Assembly (NCBI GenBank): GCA_963580455.1
Contig: OY756957.1
Location: forward strand, 28,240,501-28,304,500
Direction: 5' to 3'
Length of the DNA stretch: 64,000 nt
DNA from: Euonymus europaeus
Taxonomy: Eukaryota > Streptophyta > Magnoliopsida > Celastrales > Celastraceae
Shown here: piece after piece, positions 49,209-61,606 of the stretch
How positions within the stretch are numbered: the first letter of the stretch is position 1
How the letters are laid out: every line of letters begins with the position of its first letter
The notes under the pieces: model-generated
The model's input: the letters and a program-made list of their open reading frames with translations, nothing else
The model's database searches: none
Told to the model about the DNA's origin: nothing
Translations under genes and position numbers: made by a program

Positions 49209-50060
49209 GGATCCGGGGGTTGTGCGGTTCTAACGGTGCGGTGTTGGTGTGCGGTAGATGTTTTAGGCCGTTGGATTTAAATGATTTCATCTAACGGTTG
49301 AAACGAATTTAACTCAAATAAATGACAAATCAGAGTCTTCCTCTCTCTTTTCTTTCACTTATCTATGAACATCTTCTTCTTCTTTAACTTGCCTAAACTA
49401 AAGTACTTGTTTTTTTACCAGTTTTAGCTATATAATATGGTAAAAATTATAAAATCCAATGCCTAATAAAATCCTCTGCCATATGATCGCTAGTACCAAC
49501 CCATCTGGAAGAGGTCCCGTGAGATTGTTGTACGAGAGCCTCGCATTTTGCAAATTGGTGAAGAAATCGAAGATATCAGATATAGAACTGTACAAGTTAG
49601 CTTTGTTGAGAACCAGAGTAGTGAGACTCGAAGACCCCGTCAACTCCTGAGGGAACGGCCACGACGAGCAAGATTTCAGTTCTCTCCTAGGCTGAGAGCA
49701 TTCAACGAAGTGAGACCTTAAGAGAGAGTTTCGCACCGAACAAAGGCTGGGACATCATAGACAACTTTGTTGGCAGATTTGAGAGGCGGTAACACTGGTG
49801 AGGAGTCATATTTGACGCCTCTACAATATCAATAACCTAGGGGAGGCTTCATGGACCATCCTGTGGGGGCAAGCTGGAGGGCGGAGGCGAGAGACTGAAG
49901 CCAGAATCTGAAATTTCTCGATTTTTTATAAGAGTTGGGGTTGTCTCTTATTTTAGTTAAATTTGTTTCAACCGTTGGATGAAATATTTTAAATCCAAAG
50001 GCTCAAAACAACCACCGCACACCAACACCGCACAGTCAGAACCGCACAACCCCCGGATCC
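49209..50060. mobile_element. Pack-MULE-like element with ~115-bp terminal inverted repeats
   Basis: An 852-bp element whose ends are long inverted repeats beginning GGATCCGGGGGTTGTGCGG on both strands and continuing with high similarity for about 115 bp (to near 49325 and 49945). Both flanks carry TTTTTTC immediately outside the ends, compatible with a duplication of at least 7 bp within a T run; MULEs normally make 9 bp. The interior is a captured piece of a leucine-rich-repeat gene on the minus strand and no transposase. Long inverted repeats plus host gene fragment fit a Pack-MULE. Confidence 0.75.
49428..49736 (-). pseudogene. Captured LRR receptor-kinase (TMK-like) fragment inside the MULE
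   Basis: The minus strand reads SSWPFPQELTGSSSLTTLVL, then SDIFDFFTNLQNARLSYNNL and TGPLPDGL, the leucine-rich-repeat pattern of TMK-type receptor kinase ectodomains. Just upstream, GLTSLNALSLGEN occurs in another frame, so a frameshift separates two parts of the same source. The fragment has no kinase domain, no complete repeat array and no intact start, and is almost certainly non-functional as protein. The LRR assignment is strong; TMK as source is inferred from the repeat sequence. Confidence 0.7.
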
Positions 50061-50446
50061 TTTTTTCTATATTTAAGAGATATAAATCTCAAAGGAAAAA
50101 TGTGTTTTAAAAGAATTCCTTCTTCTTTCTCTTGTGTAAGTTTCGCTTGTTTTTTTAGAGTCTAAAGAGCTCTAATATTTTCTTGCTTCACAAATACGTC
50201 TACGGATTGCACTACCAGAGGTGTGTTAATCGGGAGACAATATTGCAAGATCTGTGAGCAAATTCGAAACTTGTTTGACTAAAATGGAACGTTTAATTTT
50301 GAATGACCAAAATAAAACATAAAATATCTTTTGGTGATCAAAAATAATATTAACCCCACTTTCTACAAATGCCAATGTAGCTCCTCCCTCCTCACCTTGT
50401 TTGACCTCTCCAATACTAAGATGGATATGGAAATGAAGGCACTTAA

Positions 50447-51128
50447 GGGGTCGTTTGGTTTTTAGAATGGTTTGAGAGGGAATGAGAATGAGAATGGGAA
50501 TAGGAATGTGAATGAGAATGAGAGTGAGAATGATATTTTGATTCTCACGTTTGGTATATATAAAAACTGGGAATGAGAATGAGAATGAAGTTGTGTTTTG
50601 TCCATTATGTCCCTCATTTACAATTATGTATAATCAATATATTTTATTTGTGCATTTATAATTATATATAATTAACAAATTAAAATAAAATGGAGTCAAA
50701 ATTATATAATTAACAAATTATAATAACTAACAAATTAAAATAAAATAAAATATATTAATTAATATTAATTTATCAAAATATATAATTAATATTTACAAAT
50801 TAAAGTTAACAAATTAACAAAATTAAAGTTAATAAATTATATAATTAACAAATTAAAATAAAATAAAATATATTAATTAATATTTATTTATCAAAATATA
50901 TTAATTAATATTTATTTGAGGACAAAATAGTCATTTTGTCCTCTATTCCACATGGAATGCTTCATTCCCACATAAAAATGTGAGAATGAAAATTGATGAG
51001 AGAGAGATGAGGAAATGGAATGGAGTATTCCATTCCCTCAATTTCTTTTAACACCAAAGGATAGAATGGAATACTCCATTCCATAAACCACTCTTATTCC
51101 ACCTCCATTCTCACAACCAAACATCACC
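50447..51128. mobile_element. PIF/Harbinger-type (Tourist) MITE, 682 bp
   Basis: The left end is GGGGTCGTTTGGTTTTTAGA and the complement of the right end is GGTGATGTTTGGTTGTGAGA. The 3-bp target TTA (TTAA) flanks it at 50443-50446 and 51129-51132. The interior is AT-rich with GAATGAGAATG repeats near the left end and CATTCCATT repeats near the right end, forming extended inverted similarity. No transposase. It ends about 325 bp upstream of the ELC start codon. Confidence 0.8.
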
Positions 51129-51453
51129 TTAAGGTTTTGCATTAGGTAGTTAGGAGTGAAGATAGTATGAGACAGAGCCAAAAGGCCATGTAGTTAGCTC
51201 CTCCCTCCTCACCTTGTTTGGCCCAATTAAACCCAAAAGGCCATGTAAACCGGCCTTGATACTTAATGGGCCCTAACGAAAGCACTTCTACACATTACAC
51301 GCGGAGAAGGCACACGCGGTTAAGCAACTACAGACCAAACAGCAACGAAAGCCGAAAAGTCTCAATCGTCTCTGGCTGTGTTGTTCTTCAAATCTCACAG
51401 TAGCTCCTCCAAATCAATCAAGAAAGAAAGAACCTTTATTTGATTTCTCACCT

Positions 51454-52644
51454 ATGGATCCATCACAGAGCCAGCAGTTCCTCTCCTCTGTACTCTCACA
51501 GCGGGGGCCATCTGCCCTCCCTTATTCAGAGGACACCAAGTGGCTCATCCGCAACCACCTGGTTACTCTTACAGGCGCTTACCCGTCGTTGGAGCCCAAG
51601 ACGGCAACCTTCACTCATAACGATGGCCGCTCCGTTAATCTGCTTCAGGCCGACGGTACAATTCCGATGCCTTTCCATGGCGTCACCTACAACATCCCTG
51701 TGGTTATCTGGCTTATGGAGTCTTATCCTCGGCATCCTCCTGCCGTGTACGTCAATCCGACTCGCGATATGGTCATCAAACGCCCTCACCCTCACGTTAA
51801 CCCGTCGGGGCTCGTCTCCATCCCTTGCTTGCAGAATTGGATCTATCCGAGTTCGAATCTTGTCGATCTTGTTGGCGAGTTGAGCAAGACTTTCTCACGA
51901 GATCCACCGCTTTACTCGCAGCGCCGTCCGACACCTAGCCCAACCCCGAGCCCTAGTTTTGGGTCTGCAGGCCTTTCGGAATACGCTAGACCGCCGGCAG
52001 TGATCCATCATCCTTCCCATTCGACGTCAACTCCGAGGCCGTACCCGCCTCCGTCTCCTTATGGTGGGGCTGGAAGAGCGCAGACTGATGATGCAACCGA
52101 GGTGTACAAGAAGAACGCGATTACGAAGATAATGGAGACGGCGCACGGGGATATTACGGCGATGAGGAAGACGAGGGAGGCGGAGGTGGAAGGGTTGTTT
52201 AGCGCGCAGGCTGTGTTGAGGCGGAGAGAGGAGGAGGTTAATAGAGGATTGAAGGGGATGCAAGATGAGAAGGAAGGATTAGAGGCGCAGTTGCAGGTTG
52301 TGTTGGTGAACATCGACGTTTTGGAAGGATGGGTGAGGGAGAATGAAAGGAAGGTCAAGAATGCTCCCATTTTAGATGTGGACAATGCTTTTGAGTGCAC
52401 TGATGTGCTGTCTAAGCAGATGCTGGAATGCACTTCTGCGGATTTGGCTATTGAGGATGTTGTGTACTCTTTGGATAAAGCTGTGCAGGAAGGGGTGATG
52501 CCATTTGATCAATACATGAGGAATATGAGGTTGTTGTCCAGGGAACAGTTCTTTCATCGTGCAACTGCGGCCAAGGTCAGGGCTGCTCAGATGCAGAATC
52601 AGGTTGCCAGTATGGCTGCTAGGGCTCCCCAGTATGCTACATGA
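51454..52644 (+). CDS. ELC: ELC/VPS23 (TSG101) subunit of ESCRT-I, intronless
   Basis: The ubiquitin-binding ESCRT-I subunit that sorts ubiquitinated membrane proteins into multivesicular bodies; Arabidopsis ELC mutants have cytokinesis and trichome defects. One exon of 396 aa. Order: an inactive E2-like UEV domain (about residues 15-145; [47 protein letters not shown]), a proline/serine-rich linker (about 150-205, with [13 protein letters not shown]), a coiled coil (about 225-305), and the C-terminal steadiness box (about 325-385, [20 protein letters not shown]). The E2 catalytic cysteine is absent, as in all UEV domains. The ATG at 51454 is the first in frame and matches family N-termini. 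Length is the family's usual ~395-400 aa. Confidence 0.96.
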   Translation: MDPSQSQQFLSSVLSQRGPSALPYSEDTKWLIRNHLVTLTGAYPSLEPKTATFTHNDGRSVNLLQADGTIPMPFHGVTYNIPVVIWLMESYPRHPPAVYVNPTRDMVIKRPHPHVNPSGLVSIPCLQNWIYPSSNLVDLVGELSKTFSRDPPLYSQRRPTPSPTPSPSFGSAGLSEYARPPAVIHHPSHSTSTPRPYPPPSPYGGAGRAQTDDATEVYKKNAITKIMETAHGDITAMRKTREAEVEGLFSAQAVLRRREEEVNRGLKGMQDEKEGLEAQLQVVLVNIDVLEGWVRENERKVKNAPILDVDNAFECTDVLSKQMLECTSADLAIEDVVYSLDKAVQEGVMPFDQYMRNMRLLSREQFFHRATAAKVRAAQMQNQVASMAARAPQYAT

Positions 52645-55600
52645 AAGTTGAAAGAATGCAGCTCAATTTGAAAGTGAACTGTAGAGTTATATATCATGAT
52701 ATTGTTTGAGGTTAGACTCTTTTCGATAATTGCCAATGTCACTTCTATGCTATTATGCTATCATAATAGTGGAGGTGCTATCCATTTATGGGAATCATAG
52801 TTGAGTGATGTAAATTGAGGTGCTGGGGATCATAATTTTTTTTTTGCTCTGGCAACAATCGCAGCTGTATAAATCAAAGCATTTGATGAAGAATAGCTGC
52901 TTTTACTTATCCATCATACTATTGACTTTATATATTTTTTTTATGGTATGAATTCAGCATCTGTTGCTTTTCCATGGCACTGGTCTTCTGAGTTGGGTGA
53001 TTATATAGCATCTTGCATTCTTCTTGATTTCATGCCAAATTGGTAAGCAGTAAGCACTGCTGGAACTATTTTCATTTTTTGTGTTATTTTGATTGGCCTT
53101 ATCCAACCATTCTCTTGGGTTTTAACCAAATTGTGATAGATTTCTCTGGTGTTTTGGTTATTTATCTGAAATCAAAGAGCATCATTATTATTATTTGAAC
53201 AGTGTGTAGAGGACAGATTCTGGCAATTGCTTCCTGCCATATTATGCTTGTCTTGTGGTTGAATAGGACACAAAATGGTTTGTAGCAGCGGATTGGTTTT
53301 TGGACTAGCTGTAAATGTGGAACTTCTTTTTAGTATATGTTAGATATCGAGTCTTTTACCAGCAAAAGTTAATTTTTTTTATCCCAAGGATCTTACCGTT
53401 GGTTACATTGGAAGACATATATGACCCAGTAGATGAGGCTGGCACGTTGAAGATAGGCAATAGCAATAGGCAATAGCAATTTGACCTGAATTAGACTAGT
53501 GTTGTCCAATAGGCCACTGAGATGGCAATTCTTATGCACAGAGTCCCTTTTGATGATTGATGCCAAAAAGACGGCTTTCCTGAAGCGAGGGACTGATTGC
53601 TGGTGTAATATCATTTACTGGTTTAGGCTTGTAGCATACTAGTATTTGGTGGTAGTGGTTACCTTAGACACAAAGTGACAACCAATATTCGAAACTTAAG
53701 AGTTTCAGCTGAAGAATGTCTTAATTTTCTGTCTGAATCAATGCAGTTAGGCTGTCATCAATTTAGATTATAATTCAATACTACCTAGTCTTTTTGTTTT
53801 GGGCATCTGTCTCTGAAATATATGTTTGTGATTCAAGTCTTTTGACTATTAGCGAAACAGGAATACATGAATGAAAAATCAGCTTGATGTCTTATTCAAG
53901 GCTTGAATGATTTGAAGTGGCTATTGCATCTTGTTATAAGACATAGTCGAAAGAATTGTTTGAACTTAAGCTTTACTTTAGGAGGTTGAGTGGGCAGCAT
54001 GGTCGATACTCTGATAGTCATGGACTTCTTTTGGTTAAGTTTTGGATGATAGGTATTTTTCCGAGGATTCAGTTAGAGCTTCAGATGCTTGGTTTTGGAA
54101 AAATCTAGCACATCCCAGGTATATTTCATAGCATGGTTCACAATTCAAAAAAGGATCAAGTTAAAGGATTTGGGAAGACTCATGGATCCCCAATCAACCG
54201 GGTTTTAAAGCTCTCTGACTGGGGCCTCTGATGCTGACAATTATCCTCATGCTGCTTGGGATGCCGCAGAGAGGACTGAAAAAATGGCTTAGGGACTGGA
54301 GGCCCTGAGCTGAAAGGGCTGAAAAGAAGGGAAACAGCAAAACATGAGCTTTTGGAGCAGAAGAAAGCTTTAGATGCCTGTCTGAGTGAAATCAAATAGA
54401 AAGCCAAGGAAGAAGCCTTCTTGCATCACGCGGAGGTGCTGAAAATGATTGCGAATGAGTATTTCGAGCGGGAATGGGGTGAGGCCTTTGTGTGCTGCTG
54501 GGATTGGGAATAATTCAGAGTTCTGCGACCAAGAACGAGTCCCTTGGCCAGAGCCTATCTTCCCAAAATAGACCTCAATGCAATGTTTTTGGGGATGAGA
54601 GAGATAATGAATGATTTGTGTGTGACCAACTGAACCAGTTCTGAGTGGAAATCCATTCGGATTCATAAACTGGCCAACATCTTATTGTTTACTCGTCGGG
54701 AAAAAGAGAGAGTAGAAAACATCTTATTAGTTGATGCTAAAGATTATTATTCACCACCTTACAACAATCCGGATTATCATCTGATGCCAAAGATTTAGGT
54801 TTCCCTGTCTCTGAGCCTCATCAATGGAGCCTTGCTTTCCATTTACCTCCAATTCTTGGCTGCCAGGCGAAGTTTTTGCGTGATAACCAGATCGTTTTTC
54901 TCCGTTTAATGAATGCAAACCTCATGTCAATCCCTATGCCAATACCAGTGAACCTGTTCAAGTGAAGCATTGTGCGGGTTCAGCCTTCGGATAAAAACTG
55001 GTTCAACAAAAGCCCTAGCTTCAATGATCGATTTATATTCATTAGAGCACATCAATCGAAAATTCAATATTCCAATTGACTTCAAACTGTAATTTATTCT
55101 GATTTTCGTCAGAATCTGCGTATCGATATGGAAGGAGAAACGCAGCAAGAAATCCCAAGTCTGGAGTTCGGTGGTGGTGCTATGCTCCTCTCTACTCACT
55201 GAGTTGCTACAACGGAATCCAGCGATTCAGCCAAAAGCTTTGACAAATAAATTTTAAAAAATTAATAACAAAATAATTTAAATGTAAATAAAAAATGATA
55301 TGTTTAATAAAAGAAAAAAAAAAGTAAAAAAAGAAGAAGAACATAAATATTACCAAAAAAAGAAAGTGGTGAAGAATATCAATATTATAAAAAAAAAAGA
55401 AGGAAAGAATATCCAAACGCTATAATTACCGGAGGAAGCATGGGAGTGATCTTTTGTATTTCAAGGTAAAGACACTCCTGGCCACACGTCATCGTTTTGC
55501 ATTGGACTGTCAAATTTCTATAGCTGCTAATCCGTTACAGGAGTGTCGTATTAATTTAATTTTTGATATTTTTAATTCATTTTTTGCTTTTGTCAAATAT

Positions 55601-55830
55601 GTACGGACGGATATTCGTTGGAAACGAAGAAACTGGGGCGTTGGAGTTGGGGCAACAGAAGAAATGTTAGTAATACATTCGGATCTCAGGATCTGGATAT
55701 GATTTTCGTGTAGATTTTCTGCGATGGAAATCCAATTATGAGAGAAATTATTTGGGTTTGAGAAGAATTCAACTAATCAGTTATCGTTTTGGCGTTTTTT
55801 GGTTTAATTTAATGCTCCAAATCTGACGCC
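52645..55830. other. Spacer between ELC and NF-YC11
   Basis: About 3.2 kb holding the ELC 3' UTR, unassigned DNA, a coiled-coil-like frame relic near 54195-54470 (separate entry), an A-rich low-complexity run near 55240-55420, and the NF-YC11 promoter. No intact gene is supported. Confidence 0.5.
54195..54470 (+). pseudogene. Broken coding relic with a coiled-coil-like pattern, family unknown
   Basis: The plus strand reads SDADNYPHAAWDAAERTEKM, then a stop, GLEALS, a stop, and after a shift HELLEQKKALDACLSEIK, a stop, KAKEEAFLHHAEVLKMI and ANEYFER. The heptad-like spacing of charged and hydrophobic residues, together with single-base breaks, suggests a decayed alpha-helical protein gene. The parent family was not recognised; a retroelement gag is one possibility. 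Confidence 0.4.
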
Positions 55831-58800
55831 ATGAGGAAGAAGCTCGATACAAGATTCCCAGCTGTAAGTTTTTTTTCCCTCGTATATTTTTCCCAGCCGG
55901 ATATTTTAAATTAAGGAGCTGTTTGGTATGCGAGAAAAATACCAGGAAAGATAAATTGTTGATTGATTGGAATTAATTTGGGTTCTCGGCTTTCGATTGC
56001 TGACTCTGTCTGCTTTTTTTTTTTCAATGTTTCGGTTAAATTTAAAATCTGTGTGGGTATCTCATATTTCTGGGTTTTGTGGGTATGTGATCTAAGTTTT
56101 TTATTTTTATTTATAATTCAAATGTTTTGGGTGAACTGATTTAGTACTGAAAGCAGTCCATGGGTATTTCGTGTTCGTCTGCTCTTGTCTTTTTGGGTAG
56201 GAATTGACTTTGTTTCTTGGAGTCAAAAGATACTTCTTGTTATTCTCGCCTACACCTTACGCTCGGTGATTCGGTAGGAGGAATTATTCCCTTCAGGCTG
56301 TCATTTTGAGTTTCGCTGCTTCTGGGCATTAATGGGGATCTATGATCTGATAAGTTCAATAAGTGTCAGGACAGAACACTTCTGAAGGCCAACGTTGGCA
56401 TAGTGGTAAATTTGCTTCACGACAACATATGATAAAACCCTAGAAACATCTCGTATGTGAAGCTGCTTATATCTTGCTACCTGGACCCGAGATCCACCCT
56501 GGCATCCTTATGTAGTTGTTTGCTTTATGAAAACCCGATGACTTCAACTTGGACATTGGGTATCAGTTGTTTGATGGGATGTGCTTTGTTTTTATTTGGT
56601 ACTAATGTTTTTTTTTTTGAGGGAAGAGTGAGTTCAAAGACGTAACATTTGGTGAGCACATCTTGATTTTACCACAAATCCATAGAAACACAGTATAAGG
56701 TCTTCGCCAATCAACCATTTTGAAGAGAAAGAAAAGGCCCTTGCTTGAAACCTTTGTCTCCTGTATTCCTTTATCTAGTGAATTTGTGTCTCCCTGAGCC
56801 ACCTGATTGGTCATAACACATTTTTTGGGTTACAATCAATCTTTTTATGATAGTTTCAGTTCAAAATTTCCCTCCTTCCATTTCAGGCTATGTTGAAGGT
56901 TAATGTGGGTGAACCTTAAAGATTGTTGACATAGGACAGCTTTCGCTAACCTCTTATTAAATGGTTCTTGTGACTTGTGAGGGATTTTAAGCAATTTGGG
57001 TTAAATCTAGGGTTTAGATGATTAGGGCTTGAGTGAACTTGAAATTGGAACTTTAACTTGATTTGGATGATTAGGGCTTGAGAGAACTTGGAATTGGAGC
57101 ATTAAAACAATAGGATCAGATTTGATTTCGTAGCGAAAATAGAGAAACAAAATAAACAAAATAAAGATAACCTAAGATCGAAGGAGGATTGCATCACACA
57201 ATTGAAAAGCAAGTCACATGCATGAAAATAACCTATACAAATAAACTAATAAGACTCCAATCATAACTATTACTTAAGAAAATAACCTTATAATAGACTC
57301 ATAAAGCAAATTACAAATAATAAATTTGAAATGCTAGCATACCTAAAAATTGGGATAATATCCCTTGAATGAAAATAGAGGAAACTTATTAAAAACTGGC
57401 CCAATAGTAAACTAACTCAAGTAAACATAAAAAAAAAAGACTTAATCCTAGCTAGAGTAGGATACTAGGATCTATAAGCTTGCGGATGGGCCATGAGTCT
57501 ACATTGCTTAGATCTTTGAATTTGTTCTTTCCAGACTTCTATAGTTCATGCATCATTTGTGCTAAATAAAATTGAATGTAATCCACCATGATTAATTGAC
57601 TGTTCCAAATAGTTATTCCACCCTTACTTGAAAATAGTCCCCTGATCAAATATCTTTGTCGGCTTAACTCATAGAGATCTAGAAATTGTAGCTTCGGTGG
57701 TTCTTCACCAAATGTCCTTCCAAAAAAACTCCTTTAAACGGTTAAACCATTTCATTCATGAAAGTGGCTTGTTGGAACCAATTTTCCAGACTCCTCCATG
57801 CATGTTCTTATACATATGTTCCATTTTTTTCAGCTCAAAAGAAAGAAAGTGATAAATGCATTGAAAATGGTTTCAAGGTAAACTTCAATTTCAACATGTG
57901 GGAAGTATGAAAAAGTGCTATAAAAAAAATCTTTCAAGATATAGAAAAGAAAGAACACAATGATATTGTATACCTAAAAAAATCTCGTATTCCAGTAAAT
58001 CTCAATATCTTCCTAAATCTTGATTGCATGAATGGAGGAGTAGGATTTTTTCCCCAATAGCTCTAGTTTTCTAATTAACCTAGTTCTATACTACTGTACT
58101 GCATTTACTTTTACTCACAAGTTATTCATAGATCTTCAAGTAGTTTCAGCTAGAGACCCTATCCTAAACTAACTGGGCTATATTTGTCATGAGTAGAAAT
58201 CCATTGAAAAGTTATTGTATCAGTGCTTCCCTCCTGTTTTTCTTATATATTCCAATTATTTTGTCTTTAAATGGTTCGGTAATTCTTAAATTCTGTTATG
58301 CGATGCTGGCAGGCTCGCATCAAAAAGATAATGCAGGCTGATGAGGATGTTGGGAAGATAGCACTGGCTGTGCCAGTTTTAGTTTGTGAGTTTAGGTTTT
58401 TATTTTTATAATTTTTATATTATCTACTCTCAGTGTCTTCAGATGCTCATGGTCCTCCTCGAATTTATTGCAGCTAAAGCATTGGAACTGTTTTTGCAAG
58501 ACCTTTGTGACCGTACATATGAGATAACCCTCCAGAGAGGAGCGAAGACCATGAGTTCATTGCATTTGTAAGTGACTAATTCTCTCTGTATGGTGTCTAG
58601 ATATCCAATTTATGTCTGTAGCCTTGTTGGAAAAGATTGCATGTTCAATGCCCTCCAAAAAACTATTAATTGTTGGCAATTTTTGGACATATTGCAAGTG
58701 GCTGCTCATAAAATTGAGTATATGACCTTTGCACCAGAAAATAATATAGCAATTGGATTGGGATGATTTTCCAAGACCATATTACAAATTTTTGCATGCT

Positions 58801-60756
58801 CCAATGTTTGCTAGAGTTGTTATGCTGTTTTTGTTTTCTGCCTTTTCTACTATCTGATAAGCATTAGTACCAATTCGAGAGGTAAGGATCTTATAGCTGA
58901 TTACTATGACTTGAATTTTCTGTGATATTTAGATGTTCTCGAAGTTAGTTGCTAGGAGGTTTTTTTCTATGGACAGTAACCTCTTTCTGTAATTTACTAT
59001 TGTGAAGTATGGAAATTGTATGATTTTATCACTTTAAAGTGTTGGAGGTGTGAAAATATCTTTCTTCTCTATCTCACCATGGTCCGAGGACATTGGCTCA
59101 TAAATCTGTAGACCTTTAATGCAATTTATTTCTTGGCTTTATGATTCCACAATTAATTGTGATTATCATTACAGAATTGGTGCAATTTTAGTAAATTAAA
59201 CTTCATGGCATAAAATCTATTTGCTAATTTCTTTATAATAATCCTTTCTGCCATGGAAGTCTTGGGGACCGCAATCATATGGTTGATTTTCATTTCATAG
59301 ACACCATATGGCATAAACAAAGATTATCATGATTGCATATTTTTTAATATCTGCATCTTAAATTCCTATTTTTAGTGTAGCAAATTAAATTCGATGATTT
59401 ATGAATTATGAGTCTCTTGACCTATTTATAGGCTAAGTATAGGAGAACGCTGGCTGTACTAAATATTGTTGATTTAGATTTACTGTTTCCTTTTTCTATC
59501 ATACATTCTTTGTGATCATTTTTTTTTATTGTTTAATTATATTATGACACCTTGGTGCTCCCAGTAGACAGTTCAGTTGGTGAAAATAATCTTACCAACT
59601 CCGTGTACACTGCAGAAAGCACTGTGTACAGAGCTACAATGTGTTCGATTTTCTGAGGGACATTGTCAGCAGGGTTCCTGACTACGGTCATGGTCATTCT
59701 GATGCTCCTGCTGATGATAGAAGTGTTTCCAAGAGAAGGTCTGGTGATTATGGTTGCCTTTTCTTTATTTTTTGCCTTTTTTCACCCTTGGTATTGACAT
59801 TAGGGAATTATGTGCATAATTCTTCCAGGAAGGCTACCGGGGATGAGTTCAATGACAGTGACGAAGAGTCAAAGAAAAGCAGGATGGTGAGAGAAAGTTT
59901 TCTCAATTATCATTTGGTCGAATATTCTGATATCTAGGTTATTGTAAGACTACCGGTTTTGGCCTTTTGGGGATATACCGACTTATAAAACTTCATTTGT
60001 AAATGTGCTTAACCTTTTTTTAGATTTAGTACGGGTTCATTTCCAATAATGAATGATGTAGTTGCTACTTTAATTGACTTTTTTAATCATAGATTTTCAA
60101 TGATATTTTTATATTTTCAAAGAAACCCATCCTAATTTAGAAATAAAGTATGCTTGTTAGATAACTTTTCGTTATTTGTTTTCAGTGTGCAAGAAGCACA
60201 TCTACGATTTAAATGTGGAATGTTTAAACTTTAATTGCTGTTAGGGAAACTAATTTCTTCTCACTTCCTGTAGCATGAGATGAGCCAGGCAGGCAGCAGC
60301 GGAAGAGGGAGAGGCCGGGGCAGAGGGAGAGGCCGGGGACGAGGTGCTCGCAACATAGAAAGAGAATCTTCTCATCGTGAGATGGAATCGGAGTCGTGCA
60401 CAGCTCCTCAGCAGAGCATGAAAAACAATTTTAGTCCCAGAGGTCTAAATGATAATGCTTCTGAGTTGAAGGAACCTGTGAAAGAAAATAAAGTGGGAGC
60501 TGAAGTTGCTGATCCAGCACCATTGAAGTTTGACCTGAATGCTGATGTTCATGAGAACGAGGACGCAAAATCTGCAGCTGCTGCAGCAGCAGCAGGCCAT
60601 GCGTCCTCGGCATGGCCTACTACCGAAATGAAACATGAAGAGTATCCTGGTTGGTCCCTTCCAGAAATGGACAAGATGGACATTGATCCTCTTCAGCTTG
60701 CTAAGATTAGCAAGCGATTAGATGAGGACGAGGATGACTATGACGAAGAAGCGTGA
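55831..60756 (+). CDS. NF-YC11: NF-YC11 / Dr1-associated corepressor-type histone-fold protein
   Basis: A nuclear histone-fold protein of the DRAP1/NC2-alpha group; in Arabidopsis NF-YC11 (DPB3-1) partners NF-YB-type proteins and supports DREB2A-driven stress genes. Coding exons are 55831-55863, 58313-58385, 58474-58567, 59616-59738, 59829-59886 and 60274-60756 (276 aa); phases close throughout. The histone fold covers roughly residues 5-85: MRKKLDTRFPAARIKKIMQ, ADEDVGKIALAVPVLVSKAL, ELFLQDLCDRTYEI and LKHCVQSYNVFDFL. It is followed by a charged stretch (DEFNDSDEESKK) and a glycine-arginine tail, SGRGRGRGRGRGRG, then an alanine run and an acidic end with PLQLAKISKRLDEDEDDYDEEA. The short first exon and 2.4-kb first intron are unusual in size only. 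Assignment is strong from the fold plus GR tail. Confidence 0.94.
55864..58312 (+). other. First intron of NF-YC11, 2.45 kb
   Basis: GT-AG intron (GCT|GTAAGT to GGCAG|GCTCGC). It contains a short direct repeat, GATGATTAGGGCTTGAG, at about 57016 and 57063, inside a stretch (56930-57830) that differs in character from the rest and may be an old insertion. No coding content is supported. Confidence 0.75.
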
Positions 60757-61597
60757 TCCATCATTTGATGGAGACCTTGTAGGTAACAACTGGGATTTTT
60801 TTTCAGTGTCATATGGTAGGAGTAATCACCAGTATAAGAAGCATACAAAAAATTGGCACCTCATAGGTGGTAGAAATGCTTTTATGTTAGATTTCATTTT
60901 TCTTTTTAGTGCTCTGCATTTGTTACTATATGTTCATCCTAGCATTTCCTGACCACCTTCTCTGAAGGAAGATTGCTTTGACTATCTTGTAACATCAGTT
61001 TGTGTAATTTCACAGCTCAATGTAGGAAGGTTGCTAGCCTCACATATTGAGTTGTTTCTATTACTCGAGGTGTTCGTTTGTCTGTGTTCTTAGTTTACGT
61101 GGAGAAAAAATATATAGTCCGGTGATTATGAAAGTGCACATGCATTCAAGTCATGTTCATAATGCCTAATGTGATGCCTTGATATGGTAGAGATAACCAG
61201 TCAGCCACCATGAAGAGAAGACGTCGTTGGCCTCTGCCATTGATTGTAGCTTTTATCGGCAGAACTATTTTGTTCTTGGTTCAGTTTAGTCCCATTTACC
61301 TCAATGTGGAGGACTACACGTCTACACCTATCCTCACCATTGGTGGGTTGATGGTTTTAGAAACATCATGTATGATTGAGGAAGATGTGGTTTGGTGTTG
61401 AGAATCACTAATAGTCAAACTGAACCCGTATAGACTCGAGAAGTTTTGAGTATTGTATTGACTTGAGGGTTCATGACTATTCTCATTGAGAGCAATATCC
61501 TATCACCATGCACTGTGGATGATCTTACTAAACCAAGCATTGCATTAAAGATTTTTTGCTTCACTCAGCCATTGCCAAATTCGACTTTGGCTTTTCT
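60757..61597. other. NF-YC11 3' UTR and downstream DNA
   Basis: From the NF-YC11 stop codon to the target duplication of the downstream MULE. It should hold the 3' UTR. Open frames such as 61210-61401 show no family features. Confidence 0.5.
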
Positions 61598-61606
61598 TTT
61601 GCTAGC

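Noticed and set aside
52059..52433. Minus-strand open frame of 124 codons opposite ELC
   Set aside because: Antisense shadow of the ELC coiled-coil region; codon periodicity belongs to the ELC frame.
55207..55416. Phe/Tyr-rich minus-strand open frame
   Set aside because: Produced by an A-rich low-complexity run, not a protein gene.
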